A stretch of DNA of 21,417 bases from Chthonomonas sp. UBA2785 (GCA_002352215.1 DEIB01000023.1:1-21417); one strand, 5' to 3'; counted from the stretch's first letter, positions 13,813-21,417 are shown. Notes: generated from the sequence alone by a model not told the origin. A program made the numbers and translations.

Positions 13813-15660
13813 ATGTCGGTGATCCGAGCGCCTCGGCACGTCCCGTACGATCTGCGTCAGCTCATCGTGCCGATTGTGGTGGCTGGGTTCTTTGTCTTTT
13901 ACTTCTTGCGCCTCTGGTTCTTGCAGGTGGCCGATGCGGAATCTTTGCAAGCTCAGGGCGAGCGTTCCCGAGAAACCAAAGTGGAGATGCTGGCGCCGCG
14001 CGGGGAGATTCTGGACCGCAAGGGGCAGCTATTGGCCGGGGTGCGTCCCAACCTCGTGCTGATGGCCGTGCCCAGCAAGCTCAAAAAGGATGACGCCTTG
14101 CGGCAAAGAGTGGCCGATATCACCGGCCTGACGCTTAAGGAACTGGACGCCAAACTCAAGCGCATCACTTCGCCGCCCGATCTGCCGACCGTGCTCTTGC
14201 GCGACATTGATATCAAAGCCGCCACAAAGATTGCTGAGTCCGAACACCTTTATGACGGCCTCAGTGTCAAGACGCTGCCAATGCGCTACTACCCCGATAC
14301 CAAGACCCTCGCGCACGTGCTGGGCTGGGTGTGGGTGCCAACGGAGTCTATTGAGAAGGACCTTAAGGCTGCTGGCATTGCGCCGGCGAGCTTTGTTGGT
14401 CGCGAAGGATTAGAACGCCAGTATGAAGAGCTCTTGATGGGCAAGGCCGGTTCCGAGCGGGTGCGATTGGATGCGAGGCGACGCCCAGTAGCCAGCTTGC
14501 CGTCGGATCATCCGCAGCCTGGCAAGGACCTCATTTTGGGGATTGATGGGGATTTGCAGGCGCATGCCACCAAGCTTTTGGCTGGACGCAGAGGAGCCAT
14601 CGTGGCTTTGGACCCCAAAACGGGCGATGTGTTGGCGATGGTCAGTGCCCCGGGCTTTGATGTGGCCGCCTATGAAGGCGGCATCCCCCAGGATACGTGG
14701 GATGCCCTCCAGAATGACCCTGGTAAGCCGCTTTACTTCCGGCCTACCCAAGGCACCTACCAGCCCGGCTCCACTTTTAAGATCCTGACCACTTTGGCGG
14801 CGCTGAAGAAGGGCGTGTTCGATGCCAATCGCCCGGCCTATTGCAATGGGGGCTACCAAATGGGTCGCCGCCGATTCCGATGCTTAGGGGTCCACGGGTC
14901 AGTGACCTTCAACCGGGCGATGCAGAAGTCGTGCAACGCCTACTTCGCCGATTTGGCTGTTAAAGCCGGATATGAAGCCATGTGCGATGCCGCCGAGGAG
15001 TTGCACTTTGGCACGACTCTCGGCTTGGATTTCGACCGCGAAGGGCGCGGCGTCGTGCCCAACCCCGAGTGGTGGGGCAAGGTCAGCAACCGTCCATTCT
15101 CGCGCGGCGACCTGGTGAACATGGGCTGCGGCCAGGGCGAACTGCTGGTCACTCCGCTCCAAATGGCTAGCCTCATCGCCACGGTGGCCAACGAAGGCAA
15201 GCAGATGCGGCCTCGGTTCGTGCGCGCCATCCGCGATGCGGATGGCAACGTCACGCCAGTTGAGCCGGAAGTCATCGGCCAGATTTCGGCTACACCCGAG
15301 TTCTGGTCCATCATGAAGAACTCGCTCGAAGCGGTGGTCTCGGCAGGAACGGCCCGGGGCGGACGCATCCAGGGCATCACGATGGCGGGCAAGACGGGAA
15401 GCGCGGAAAACGCCCACGGTCCGCTTACGCACTCCTGGTTTGTGGCCTATGCTCCGGCTGATAACCCTCAGATTGCCATTGCCGTGATGGCCGAAAACGC
15501 CGGCCATGGCGGCACGGTGGCCGTGCCGATTGCCAGCAGCGTGATTCGGACTTACCTCACTCAGAGCCCGGCGAAGCCTCAGCAAGAAAATGCTGAGCCT
15601 CAGTCAAGATCGAATGCGCCGAAGATCGAAGTCTCCGATCCGCTGCCCATCGTGAACTGA
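13813..15660 (+). CDS. mrdA: Penicillin-binding protein 2 (class B transpeptidase)
   Basis: 615 aa monofunctional D,D-transpeptidase of the elongation machinery. One TM helix spans about 18-38; the pedestal domain begins with 'PRGEILDRKG' (62-71). Catalytic motifs: STFK (Ser320-Lys323), SCN (373-375) and KTGS (527-530). The Cys-containing stretch 'YCNGGY...FRCLGVHG' (343-362) is the typical PBP2 insert between SxxK and SxN. The usual partner rodA is not adjacent. ATG 13813 follows the PBP1A-type gene by 6 bp without a clear Shine-Dalgarno, so coupled translation is likely. The last 61 bp overlap the convergent ligase-like gene. FtsI-type is the alternative, but motif context favours PBP2. Confidence 0.9.
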   Translation: MSVIRAPRHVPYDLRQLIVPIVVAGFFVFYFLRLWFLQVADAESLQAQGERSRETKVEMLAPRGEILDRKGQLLAGVRPNLVLMAVPSKLKKDDALRQRVADITGLTLKELDAKLKRITSPPDLPTVLLRDIDIKAATKIAESEHLYDGLSVKTLPMRYYPDTKTLAHVLGWVWVPTESIEKDLKAAGIAPASFVGREGLERQYEELLMGKAGSERVRLDARRRPVASLPSDHPQPGKDLILGIDGDLQAHATKLLAGRRGAIVALDPKTGDVLAMVSAPGFDVAAYEGGIPQDTWDALQNDPGKPLYFRPTQGTYQPGSTFKILTTLAALKKGVFDANRPAYCNGGYQMGRRRFRCLGVHGSVTFNRAMQKSCNAYFADLAVKAGYEAMCDAAEELHFGTTLGLDFDREGRGVVPNPEWWGKVSNRPFSRGDLVNMGCGQGELLVTPLQMASLIATVANEGKQMRPRFVRAIRDADGNVTPVEPEVIGQISATPEFWSIMKNSLEAVVSAGTARGGRIQGITMAGKTGSAENAHGPLTHSWFVAYAPADNPQIAIAVMAENAGHGGTVAVPIASSVIRTYLTQSPAKPQQENAEPQSRSNAPKIEVSDPLPIVN

Positions 15661-17696
15661 TTCCGCTCCGCCATGGTGCGGCGTTCTTCCTCGATCTTCG
15701 CGGCATCATCCCTCTTCTCGCGCGCCCGGCGCAGAGATTCGCCCGCTATCACCGCGTCCTCGTCTCCCCCAGCGAGTGACTTGAGGTAGGGCACCGTCTT
15801 TTCGGCGTACTCGCGATAGATAGCAAGTGCCTGCGTGTAGAGTTCGTATTGCCGCGCGGGGTCGGTAGCGGCTCGCGCCAGCACCACGTATGCCTTGGCG
15901 TGTTCGGTGGGCACTAGTTCGGGCAGGGCACGGAGTCGGTTGGGGGCCGCATCGGCCATCGCCACCATGTTCTCGGCGGTTTGCCTCGCCTCCTCATCCA
16001 TCCCTGCCCCTTCCTGAGTGTCCAAGATGAGTCCGAGAGTGTCCAGGTTTGCGGGGTCCAAGGCGCGGGCACGCTCCAAGGACTGCAGGGCGGGCTCTAC
16101 GCCCACGGAGTTCAGTTGCTCGCGGGCCAGCAGGCGCAGGTTGCGGGTGCTGGGCAGCACGCTCACGGCATTGCGGGCGTAAGTCAGGCCGTTGTCGCGG
16201 TCCACCTGGGCGGCCAGGTTCCACAGTTCACCGTCAATCTGTGCGCTCTGGGCCAAGGCCACCACGTCCTGGCGGCTCGTTGCCGTCACCGGGGCATTCA
16301 CAATGAGAGCGGCCTGCAGGCGCTTCCATTCAAGGTTGGCCGTCCATAGCGCGACGATGATCGGCGTGAAGCCGAGGGCTAAGATGGCGGCTAGACGGCT
16401 CGGCTGAGCAAACGGCTCGGGGTTCGAACCATCCGCACTCGCGGAAAGCCACAAGGCAACCAGCGCCCAAAACAGCCAAAGGGAACCGAAGAAAGACCAA
16501 TTGGATTCCACCATGCCGTTGGCGAACAGCGCGGTGATGGCACCGAACAAGCATGCGTGCAGAATCTGCCTCTCCGCCGACTGCGAACGAGCCCCCCGGA
16601 AGCCGTGGCGCAAGGCAAAGAACCCGGCGACCCCGAACAAGCCCAGGGCCAGCACCCCGCCTTCGGCCAATAGGTGCAGCAAGTTTTGGTGGGCGTTGTG
16701 GGTCTGCGCCACCCGCATCGGCTTACCGCTCAGGTAGCGGAACGAGCCGAATCCGTTCCCCATGGGAGCGGCTTGGCTCAGGTCAATCGCCGTGCGCCAC
16801 AGGTTGCTCCGCACCCCGGTGCTTTGCTCTTGCGCCGCCCCGATGCGCCCGGTGGGTGCCGCTCCAGGTTTGGCGCTTTGGTTGCTGGCCAGCGCCACGC
16901 CCAGCACGGCGGCCAGGGCGATAGGAACGAGGGCCGCCAGACCCGCTTTGCCTTGCCGGAAAGCAAACAAGAGCACCGCCGTGATGACCAACCCCGCCCC
17001 GCACGCCAGCAGCCCGCCCCGGCTTTGGGTGAGCATGAGCGCGAGCACCATGGGCAGGAGCAGGATGGCACCCAAGAGATTGAGCGGGCGCGGCAGAACT
17101 AAACTCAGCCCCACGCCCAGGGGGATGCCCGCCGCAAAAATCACGGCCGCCGCATTGGGGTTTTGGTATCCGGCAAAGATGCGCCACGTCGGGTCGATCG
17201 CGCGCATGTCGCCGTATTCCATCGCGCCGCGCAGGCTCATCGCAACGATGGCCAGCACAATCGCGCCCAGGAGCCATTTGAGGCCCGCGCCTCGCCCCGC
17301 GACCGCAATGACGGCAAAAAAGGAACCCAAAGCCACCGCCCAGCTGGTCCACGCGGTCCAGGCTGGCAACACGTACGCACTGGCGAACGATTGACCTGCC
17401 AGCCACACCGTGAGCAAAAGCAGAGAAGTCATCACGCCCTTATCCGGGGAAAGGAGAACCCGGTGCTTGCTGGCCAGAGCTAGCCAGGCACCCAGCACCA
17501 GCACCGCCACCAGCGCCCGCGAGACTTGAACGAGCTCGTTGGGGCCGAAGATCAGTGCTCCCAAGCTCAGTGCATCGGCGCTGATGTTGTCCAGGGGCGT
17601 GTAGCCGCCGGCCAGGATCGCCACCACTGCCCCGACCATCAACATCCATTGCCCAGCCGTGGGCATGGGCGTGGTGGCTTCGGGTTTGCGGCTCAC
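15600..17696 (-). CDS. O-antigen ligase/polymerase-like membrane protein with C-terminal TPR-like region
   Basis: 698 aa. Residues about 15-440 contain ten or more hydrophobic segments with the Wzy_C/O-antigen ligase features TQSRGG, 'RSNLWRTAIDLSQAAPMGNGFGSF', and HNAHQNLLHLLAEGG in the large periplasmic loop. Such proteins join lipid-linked glycans to an acceptor or polymerise repeat units. Residues about 470-690 are soluble, helical and repetitive (for example 'LQSLERARALDPANLDTLGLILDTQEGAGM'), consistent with TPR-like repeats. Start GTG 17696 overlaps the upstream glycosyltransferase stop (GTGA). The 3' end overlaps PBP2 by 61 bp. Ligase versus polymerase cannot be decided from sequence. 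Confidence 0.85.
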   Translation of the reverse strand: MSRKPEATTPMPTAGQWMLMVGAVVAILAGGYTPLDNISADALSLGALIFGPNELVQVSRALVAVLVLGAWLALASKHRVLLSPDKGVMTSLLLLTVWLAGQSFASAYVLPAWTAWTSWAVALGSFFAVIAVAGRGAGLKWLLGAIVLAIVAMSLRGAMEYGDMRAIDPTWRIFAGYQNPNAAAVIFAAGIPLGVGLSLVLPRPLNLLGAILLLPMVLALMLTQSRGGLLACGAGLVITAVLLFAFRQGKAGLAALVPIALAAVLGVALASNQSAKPGAAPTGRIGAAQEQSTGVRSNLWRTAIDLSQAAPMGNGFGSFRYLSGKPMRVAQTHNAHQNLLHLLAEGGVLALGLFGVAGFFALRHGFRGARSQSAERQILHACLFGAITALFANGMVESNWSFFGSLWLFWALVALWLSASADGSNPEPFAQPSRLAAILALGFTPIIVALWTANLEWKRLQAALIVNAPVTATSRQDVVALAQSAQIDGELWNLAAQVDRDNGLTYARNAVSVLPSTRNLRLLAREQLNSVGVEPALQSLERARALDPANLDTLGLILDTQEGAGMDEEARQTAENMVAMADAAPNRLRALPELVPTEHAKAYVVLARAATDPARQYELYTQALAIYREYAEKTVPYLKSLAGGDEDAVIAGESLRRAREKRDDAAKIEEERRTMAERNQFTMGSGSETSIFGAFDLD

Positions 17697-18592
17697 TTGC
17701 GCACCGCCCGCACCACCACGTCCTTATAGTTCTTGAGCAAAAAGAGGCTCGCCCGGGTGCCCAGTGCCGCCAGTGCGAACCCCGCCGCAAACGGACGCAG
17801 CAGCAGGTTCATCGAGGCCAAATGATGCTTTTGGTAATAGCGGTACATGCTGCGGTGGAACCTGATAATCATCTTGTTCGCAATGCGGTCGGTGCTGCGG
17901 CCGATGGCGTGCGTGATCACCGCCGACGGAAGGTACCGAACCCGGAAACCTGCGTCCCAAGTGCGCTTGCAAAAGTCCACGTCCTCGCAATACATAAAGA
18001 ATGAGGGGTCCAGCCCGCCGATCTTCTCGTAGACTTCGCCGCGAAGGAACAGCGCTGCGCCGCTCACCCAGTCCACCTCACGCTCTTCGGAGTGGTCAAA
18101 TCCCACCATCAAGTAGTCCTTGACGTACCGATTGTTGGGGAAGAGGCGACCCAAAATGGTGTTCCGGAAGGCCGCCGCTACCGGATTGGGAAAGCGCCGG
18201 CAACTGAACTGCAACGACCCATCGGGGTTGAGCAACTTCGGGCCGACCACGCCCACTTCGGGGTTGGCCCGCATGAACTCCAGTAGGGTGCCGATGGCCC
18301 CCGGGTGCACCACCGTGTCGCTATTCAGCAGGGCCGCGTGATGTCCCTTACGCTCGGCCAGGGCGCGGTTGTGGCCGCCGGTGAAGCCCAGGTTCGTCTC
18401 ACTGCGAATTAGCCGAAACTCGGGAAACTCGGTGGCGATCATGTCGGCACTGCCGTCCGCGCTGGCGTTGTCCACTACGATGACTTCGAACTCGGTGGTC
18501 TGCCGTTCCGCCCGCAGGCTGGCCAGGCACGCCCGGGTATCCGCGATGGTATTCCAACTACAGATGGTGACGCTGAGTTCGAAATCCGGCAT
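17693..18592 (-). CDS. Glycosyltransferase family 2 (WbbL-like)
   Basis: 299 aa from ATG 18592. GT-A fold: first strand 'LSVTICSWN', nucleotide-sugar site VVDNAS (39-44), 'ETNLGFTGGHNRAL' and the metal-binding NSD (90-92, DxD equivalent). Later come 'VDWVSGAALFLRGEVYEKIGGLD' and the acceptor-side EDVDFCKR, a combination typical of rhamnosyl- or similar transferases of the WbbL group. The C-terminus has a hydrophobic, possibly membrane-associated stretch ('FAAGFALAALG'). The start overlaps the preceding glycosyltransferase gene by 35 bp; the frame is open to 18664 but ATG 18592 gives the normal N-terminus. Donor and acceptor unknown; context suggests surface glycan assembly. Confidence 0.92.
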   Translation of the reverse strand: MPDFELSVTICSWNTIADTRACLASLRAERQTTEFEVIVVDNASADGSADMIATEFPEFRLIRSETNLGFTGGHNRALAERKGHHAALLNSDTVVHPGAIGTLLEFMRANPEVGVVGPKLLNPDGSLQFSCRRFPNPVAAAFRNTILGRLFPNNRYVKDYLMVGFDHSEEREVDWVSGAALFLRGEVYEKIGGLDPSFFMYCEDVDFCKRTWDAGFRVRYLPSAVITHAIGRSTDRIANKMIIRFHRSMYRYYQKHHLASMNLLLRPFAAGFALAALGTRASLFLLKNYKDVVVRAVRK

Positions 18593-19439
18593 GATATCCA
18601 CGTGCACGCACAAAAGCGGCCAACCCGACAAGGATGGCCAACAGTGGCAAACCGAGCCTTGCAAAACCCCGCGTGTGCTTAGAAAAGTAACGCAAAAGGC
18701 TACGGTGTGATTCCCAGATCATACTGGGTCGCACCTGCCGGGTGCTGGCCCCGTGGTGGTGGGCAATGGTCAGCCCCGCTTGGTACCACGCCGGCCACCC
18801 CGCCTGCGCCAGCCGGTAAAGCAAATCCACCTCGTTAAAGAAGATGGGGAAGTTCTCATCGAAGGGAGCCTTCACGTCGCCAATGGCGGCCAGGGCCTCG
18901 CGCCGGAACAGCAAAAACGTGCCCATGGGCTGCGGGGCCGGACCGCTGGCCGCGTAATCAAAGGCGGGGAGCAAGTAACTCCCTAGTGCCCCGTGCGGCG
19001 AGCGCCGCGCTAACCCCGTGAACTGCCCCACAATGCCCCAGAACGAAGGGAAGCCCCGCACGCTGGCCTGGATCTCGCCACTGGGCAACTGGAAGGGCAC
19101 ACTCAGCACCCCAAAATTGGGCTGCGTGCGCAGGGCGTCAATTGCCCCCTGCAGCACGCCAGGGCGCAGTTCCGTATCCGGGTTGAGGGTGAGGAGCCAC
19201 TCCCCCTGGGCCACCGCAAAGGCCAGGTTATTGCCCGCTGCGTAACCGGTGTTGAAGCCCGGCTGGATGAGCTGAACCTCCGGAAAGTCCCGGGCCACCA
19301 TCTCCGCGCTGCCATCCGTGCTGGCGTTGTCCACCACGATGATCTCCATCGGCTCCTGGGGCGGGTGCGCGCGCAGGCTTTTGAGGCAGATTTCCAGGTG
19401 GGAACGGGTGTTCCAATTGACGATGAGGACGCTCAGCAA
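18558..19439 (-). CDS. Glycosyltransferase family 2 (WbbL-like), second copy
   Basis: 293 aa, related to its downstream neighbour. Motifs: 'LSVLIVNWN' strand, VVDNAS (35-40), 'GFNTGYAAGNNLA' and NPD (86-88). The later segment reads 'FFNEVDLLYRLAQAGWPAW', equivalent to EDVDF, with Asn-Glu-Val-Asp in place of Glu-Asp-Val-Asp. A hydrophobic C-terminal helix ('LGLPLLAILVGLAAFV') may attach it to the membrane. The only start I find is TTG 19439, which begins directly at the first beta strand; no good ribosome site precedes it. It heads a three-gene run with the second glycosyltransferase and the ligase-like gene and is divergent from the LysM/P60 gene. Confidence 0.9.
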   Translation of the reverse strand: MLSVLIVNWNTRSHLEICLKSLRAHPPQEPMEIIVVDNASTDGSAEMVARDFPEVQLIQPGFNTGYAAGNNLAFAVAQGEWLLTLNPDTELRPGVLQGAIDALRTQPNFGVLSVPFQLPSGEIQASVRGFPSFWGIVGQFTGLARRSPHGALGSYLLPAFDYAASGPAPQPMGTFLLFRREALAAIGDVKAPFDENFPIFFNEVDLLYRLAQAGWPAWYQAGLTIAHHHGASTRQVRPSMIWESHRSLLRYFSKHTRGFARLGLPLLAILVGLAAFVRARGYHAGFRTQRHHL

Positions 19440-19604
19440 CGCGCTTGCAAGGCTACCAGGGACCCAGGACAGGCGACCCGCCCAGATTCACGAAATACCG
19501 GGAATTGGCGAGGAACTAGGAACAATCCAGGTAAAGTATCCGAAGATACGACTGTCACACGGCGTATTTTTACGCTTGGCAGACGTAACGGAGGAAACCA
19601 AGTT
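19440..19604. promoter_or_regulatory. Divergent intergenic region with two short hairpins
   Basis: The 165 bp between the divergent glycosyltransferase and LysM/P60 genes should hold both promoters. On the plus strand two small perfect hairpins are visible: GTATC-CGAA-GATAC (19536-19549) and GCGTA-TTTT-TACGC (19562-19575). A TAAAGT hexamer (19532-19537) could be a -10 element for the plus-strand gene. I find no confident -35 and no recognised riboswitch consensus. Confidence 0.35.
19590..19597 (+). promoter_or_regulatory. Ribosome binding site fixing the TTG start of the LysM/P60 gene
   Basis: GGAGGAAA lies 7 nt before the in-frame TTG 19605. It favours that start over the open frame that extends back to 19365, most of which runs antisense to the glycosyltransferase gene or through the divergent gap. 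Confidence 0.7.
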
Positions 19605-21251
19605 TTGGCATTAACCGGCGCCATTTGGGGCGCGATGATGGTGGGTGCAGGCAACGCCAGTGCCCCCGTCAAGTACCAGGTACAGAATAACGAAACCGCT
19701 GTTACAGTGGCAAGGAAGTTTGGGCTGGATGCGAAAGAGCTCCAAAAGGCGAACCCCGGCGTGCAGATTGCACCCGGTGTCACAGTCCTGATCCCGTCGC
19801 GCGTGCTCGCCGACGATAAGGGCCCCATTTACCTCGTGCGCAACGGGGATACCGACTGGAGCATCGCTCGCCGGTACAACTTGCGCCCGGCACAACTCCA
19901 TGTGCTGAACCCCGATGTGGACTGGGGTCGCATGGAAGTCGGCACCGTTATCCGCGTCGGCACCGCTATGCAGGCCCGCACCACGCAAGTGGAAGCGCCC
20001 CGCCCGGCTGCCGCTCCGGCTCCCGCTCCGCGCCAAGATGCGCAAACGACGGGCAGCAACGCGGCCACCAAGATTGAAACCGTCCCCTACCGCGTCGCAG
20101 AAGGCGACAACGACTGGACCATTGCCAGCAAGGTGGGCGTGCCGCCCAGCCAAATCCGAGACCTGAACCCGGGCCTGGATTGGGAGAAGCTAGTGGTGGG
20201 CACCGTTCTGCAAGTGCCGAAGGAAGGCCGCGCCGTGGTGACCAACGTGATTGCCACCAGCCGCGTGCAACTGAAGGGCGACCGCGTGAATCTGCGCGCC
20301 GAGCCCAACACCGACGCCCGCATCATTGCCAACCTGCCCCGAGGCCGCGTGGCGAACGTGCTGGACCGCCAAGGCGACTGGTATAAGATCCAATTCGCCG
20401 GCGGCACCATCGGCTGGATGAGCCGCGATTTTCTGGAGCCGGTGAGCGCGGATACGCTCGCTCGCACCGCCGAAGGCCAAGCCCTGCTGCAAGCCAGCGT
20501 GGCCCCGGCCAGCGCGGATGTGACGGGGGCGCGAGCCGCCGCGCAGAACGACGCCGTTTTGGCGAGCAACCTCTCGGCTGAACCCGTGCCGGACCCGGAC
20601 CTGGGTGCCGTGGGCAACATGCTGGCCACCGCCCGCGCCCAAATGGGCATCCGCTATAAGTGGGGCGGTACCAGCCGTAACGGCTTTGACTGCAGCGGCT
20701 TCACCACCTACGTTTTTGCCAAGCACGGCATCAACCTGCCGCGCACTGCGAACGCCCAAAGCAACGTGGGCCGCGTGGTGCAGCGAGGTGCCTTGCAACC
20801 GGGCGACCTGGTCTTCTTTAAGACCAGCACCTATGCCCGTGTGACGCACGTGGGCATCTACATTGGCAATGACCAGTTCATCCACGCCAGCAGTGGTGGC
20901 GGCTCGGTGCGCATCAATCGCCTGAGCGAGAACTACTACAACCAGCGCTACGTGGGCGCGCGCCGGGTGCTGGGCATCCAGGCCAACGCCAACGGCTACG
21001 AAGGCTACGACGTGAGCGAAGAGTGGGCCTACGCCAACGCCCCGGGTGCCAGCACCCGTGCGGCCAGTGCGGCCTACCTGAACCAGAACGCTTCGCGATC
21101 GGAAGAGCCCGTGGCAGCGGCTCCGCGAGAAGAAACTCCGGCTCCTGCTCCGGCCCCGACTCCGGCGCCTGTGAAGGAAGCTCCGGCCCCCGCGCCGGCT
21201 CCGGGTTCGGCCCCGCCGATGGGCATGGGCTCCGACATCATCGCCCGGTAA
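19605..21251 (+). CDS. Exported LysM/SH3/NlpC-P60 peptidoglycan endopeptidase
   Basis: 548 aa from TTG 19605. A hydrophobic N-terminus ends in GNASA (about residue 20). Three LysM-type modules follow, about 22-64, 74-119 and 160-205; the last two share the 'DWxIA...LNP..DW' pattern and are separated by an Ala/Pro-rich linker (131-147). A bacterial SH3 domain covers about 222-280 ('DRVNLRAEPNTDARI'). The NlpC/P60 domain (about 335-450) has FDCSGF (Cys363), VTHVGIYIG (His415) and FIHASS (His427), the catalytic triad region. The tail is Ala/Pro-rich low complexity. LysM binds glycan and P60 usually cuts gamma-D-Glu-DAP bonds, so a role in wall remodelling is expected. The start codon is the main uncertainty. 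Confidence 0.92.
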   Translation: MALTGAIWGAMMVGAGNASAPVKYQVQNNETAVTVARKFGLDAKELQKANPGVQIAPGVTVLIPSRVLADDKGPIYLVRNGDTDWSIARRYNLRPAQLHVLNPDVDWGRMEVGTVIRVGTAMQARTTQVEAPRPAAAPAPAPRQDAQTTGSNAATKIETVPYRVAEGDNDWTIASKVGVPPSQIRDLNPGLDWEKLVVGTVLQVPKEGRAVVTNVIATSRVQLKGDRVNLRAEPNTDARIIANLPRGRVANVLDRQGDWYKIQFAGGTIGWMSRDFLEPVSADTLARTAEGQALLQASVAPASADVTGARAAAQNDAVLASNLSAEPVPDPDLGAVGNMLATARAQMGIRYKWGGTSRNGFDCSGFTTYVFAKHGINLPRTANAQSNVGRVVQRGALQPGDLVFFKTSTYARVTHVGIYIGNDQFIHASSGGGSVRINRLSENYYNQRYVGARRVLGIQANANGYEGYDVSEEWAYANAPGASTRAASAAYLNQNASRSEEPVAAAPREETPAPAPAPTPAPVKEAPAPAPAPGSAPPMGMGSDIIAR

Positions 21252-21262
21252 ATCCTGGCGAC

Positions 21263-21315
21263 GGCCCCCTGCGGGGCCAACCGACCCGACCCCCTTGCAA
21301 CGAGGTGGTCGGGTC
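21263..21315 (+). terminator. Two hairpins without U-tract, possible termination region
   Basis: GGCCCC-CTGC-GGGGCC (21263-21278) and GACCCGACC (21283-21291) pairing with GGTCGGGTC (21307-21315, perfect 9 bp) follow the LysM/P60 stop. No T-run follows either, so intrinsic termination is doubtful; they may instead limit 3' decay or read-through into the tRNA gene. Confidence 0.4.
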
Positions 21316-21339
21316 TGGCAATATCTTCAGGCACCCCGT

Positions 21340-21415
21340 GCCCCGGTGGTCTAGCGGTTAGGACGCCTCCCTTTCAAGGAGGAAATCGCGGGTTCGAATC
21401 CCGTCCGGGGTACCA
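21340..21415 (+). tRNA. tRNA-Glu (anticodon TTC)
   Basis: Complete cloverleaf. Acceptor GCCCCGG (21340-21346) pairs with CCGGGGT (21405-21411); D arm GTCT/GGAC; anticodon stem CCTCC/GGAGG with loop CTTTCAA (21371-21377) and anticodon TTC at 21373-21375; T arm GCGGG-TTCGAAT-CCCGT (21388-21404). Discriminator A at 21412 and an encoded CCA at 21413-21415. The first pair of the acceptor stem is a G-U wobble. Confidence 0.97.
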
Positions 21416-21417
21416 AG

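Noticed and set aside
14899..15585. 228 aa minus-strand frame opposite the PBP2 transpeptidase domain
   Set aside because: Antisense to catalytic SCN and KTG motifs; no domain in the translation.
19530..19625. c-di-AMP (ydaO-type) riboswitch before the LysM/P60 gene
   Set aside because: The gene type fits and TCCGAA and GGAGGAAACC pieces resemble fragments of the consensus, but the required paired framework and conserved downstream half are not present; GGAGGAAA is better explained as the ribosome site.
21125..21215. Tandem repeat or recombination site in the Ala/Pro-coding 3' end of the LysM/P60 gene
   Set aside because: The GCTCC/GGCTCC repetition follows from Ala-Pro codons of a low-complexity tail; no regular unit is conserved.

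Overview
The window is about 21.4 kb of GC-rich, gene-dense chromosome from a diderm (Gram-negative type) bacterium. The diderm inference rests on a small secreted beta-barrel protein ending in Phe, an O-antigen ligase/polymerase-like protein and an RseB-like periplasmic regulator. The gene mix (tandem FKBP lipoprotein, PepT-like M20 peptidase, class A PBP with a Cys/His tail of the kind seen in many Gram-positive PBPs, LysM/SH3/NlpC-P60 protein) would fit a lineage such as Armatimonadota (Fimbriimonadia). That placement is an inference from general resemblance; no marker gene here proves it. I see no mobile elements, CRISPR arrays or phage genes.

Layout. (1) 1-219, + strand: the 3' end of a class III aminotransferase. 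(2) 6719-240, - strand: a compact run made of an FKBP lipoprotein, an unknown exported protein, a degenerate ArgC-like protein, aroA, cmk, dapA and then a DUF4139-type protein. The first six genes are separated by 9 bp or less or overlap by 4 bp. (3) 6768-7247, +: smpB, convergent with a [2Fe-2S] ferredoxin (7577-7254, -), which is divergent from a PepT-like peptidase (7615-8742, +). (4) 8799-9323, +: a small outer-membrane-type protein followed by the only U-tract terminator I could find. (5) 9469-11437, +: an ECF sigma factor, a one-TM anti-sigma candidate and an RseB-like protein in overlapping frames. (6) 11467-15660, +: a class A PBP and PBP2. (7) 19439-15600, -: two GT2 glycosyltransferases and an O-antigen ligase-like/TPR protein, whose 3' end overlaps that of PBP2 by 61 bp. 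(8) 19605-21251, +: a LysM x3/SH3/NlpC-P60 peptidoglycan hydrolase. (9) 21340-21415: tRNA-Glu(TTC).

The right two thirds form a cell-envelope neighbourhood: envelope-stress-type sigma regulation, peptidoglycan polymerisation and cross-linking, surface glycan assembly and a wall hydrolase. The left third mixes shikimate and lysine biosynthesis, CMP kinase and protein folding.

The observations most worth a second look are: (a) the ArgC-derived protein between the unknown gene and aroA, which has lost the catalytic Cys and most of the Rossmann domain and so looks like a pseudoenzyme; (b) TANNNT (-10-like) hexamers 6-7 nt before the start codons of several genes lacking a clear Shine-Dalgarno sequence, most clearly the class A PBP, suggesting leaderless transcripts; (c) the sigma/anti-sigma/RseB-like cassette with a candidate autoregulatory ECF promoter, directly upstream of the PBP genes.
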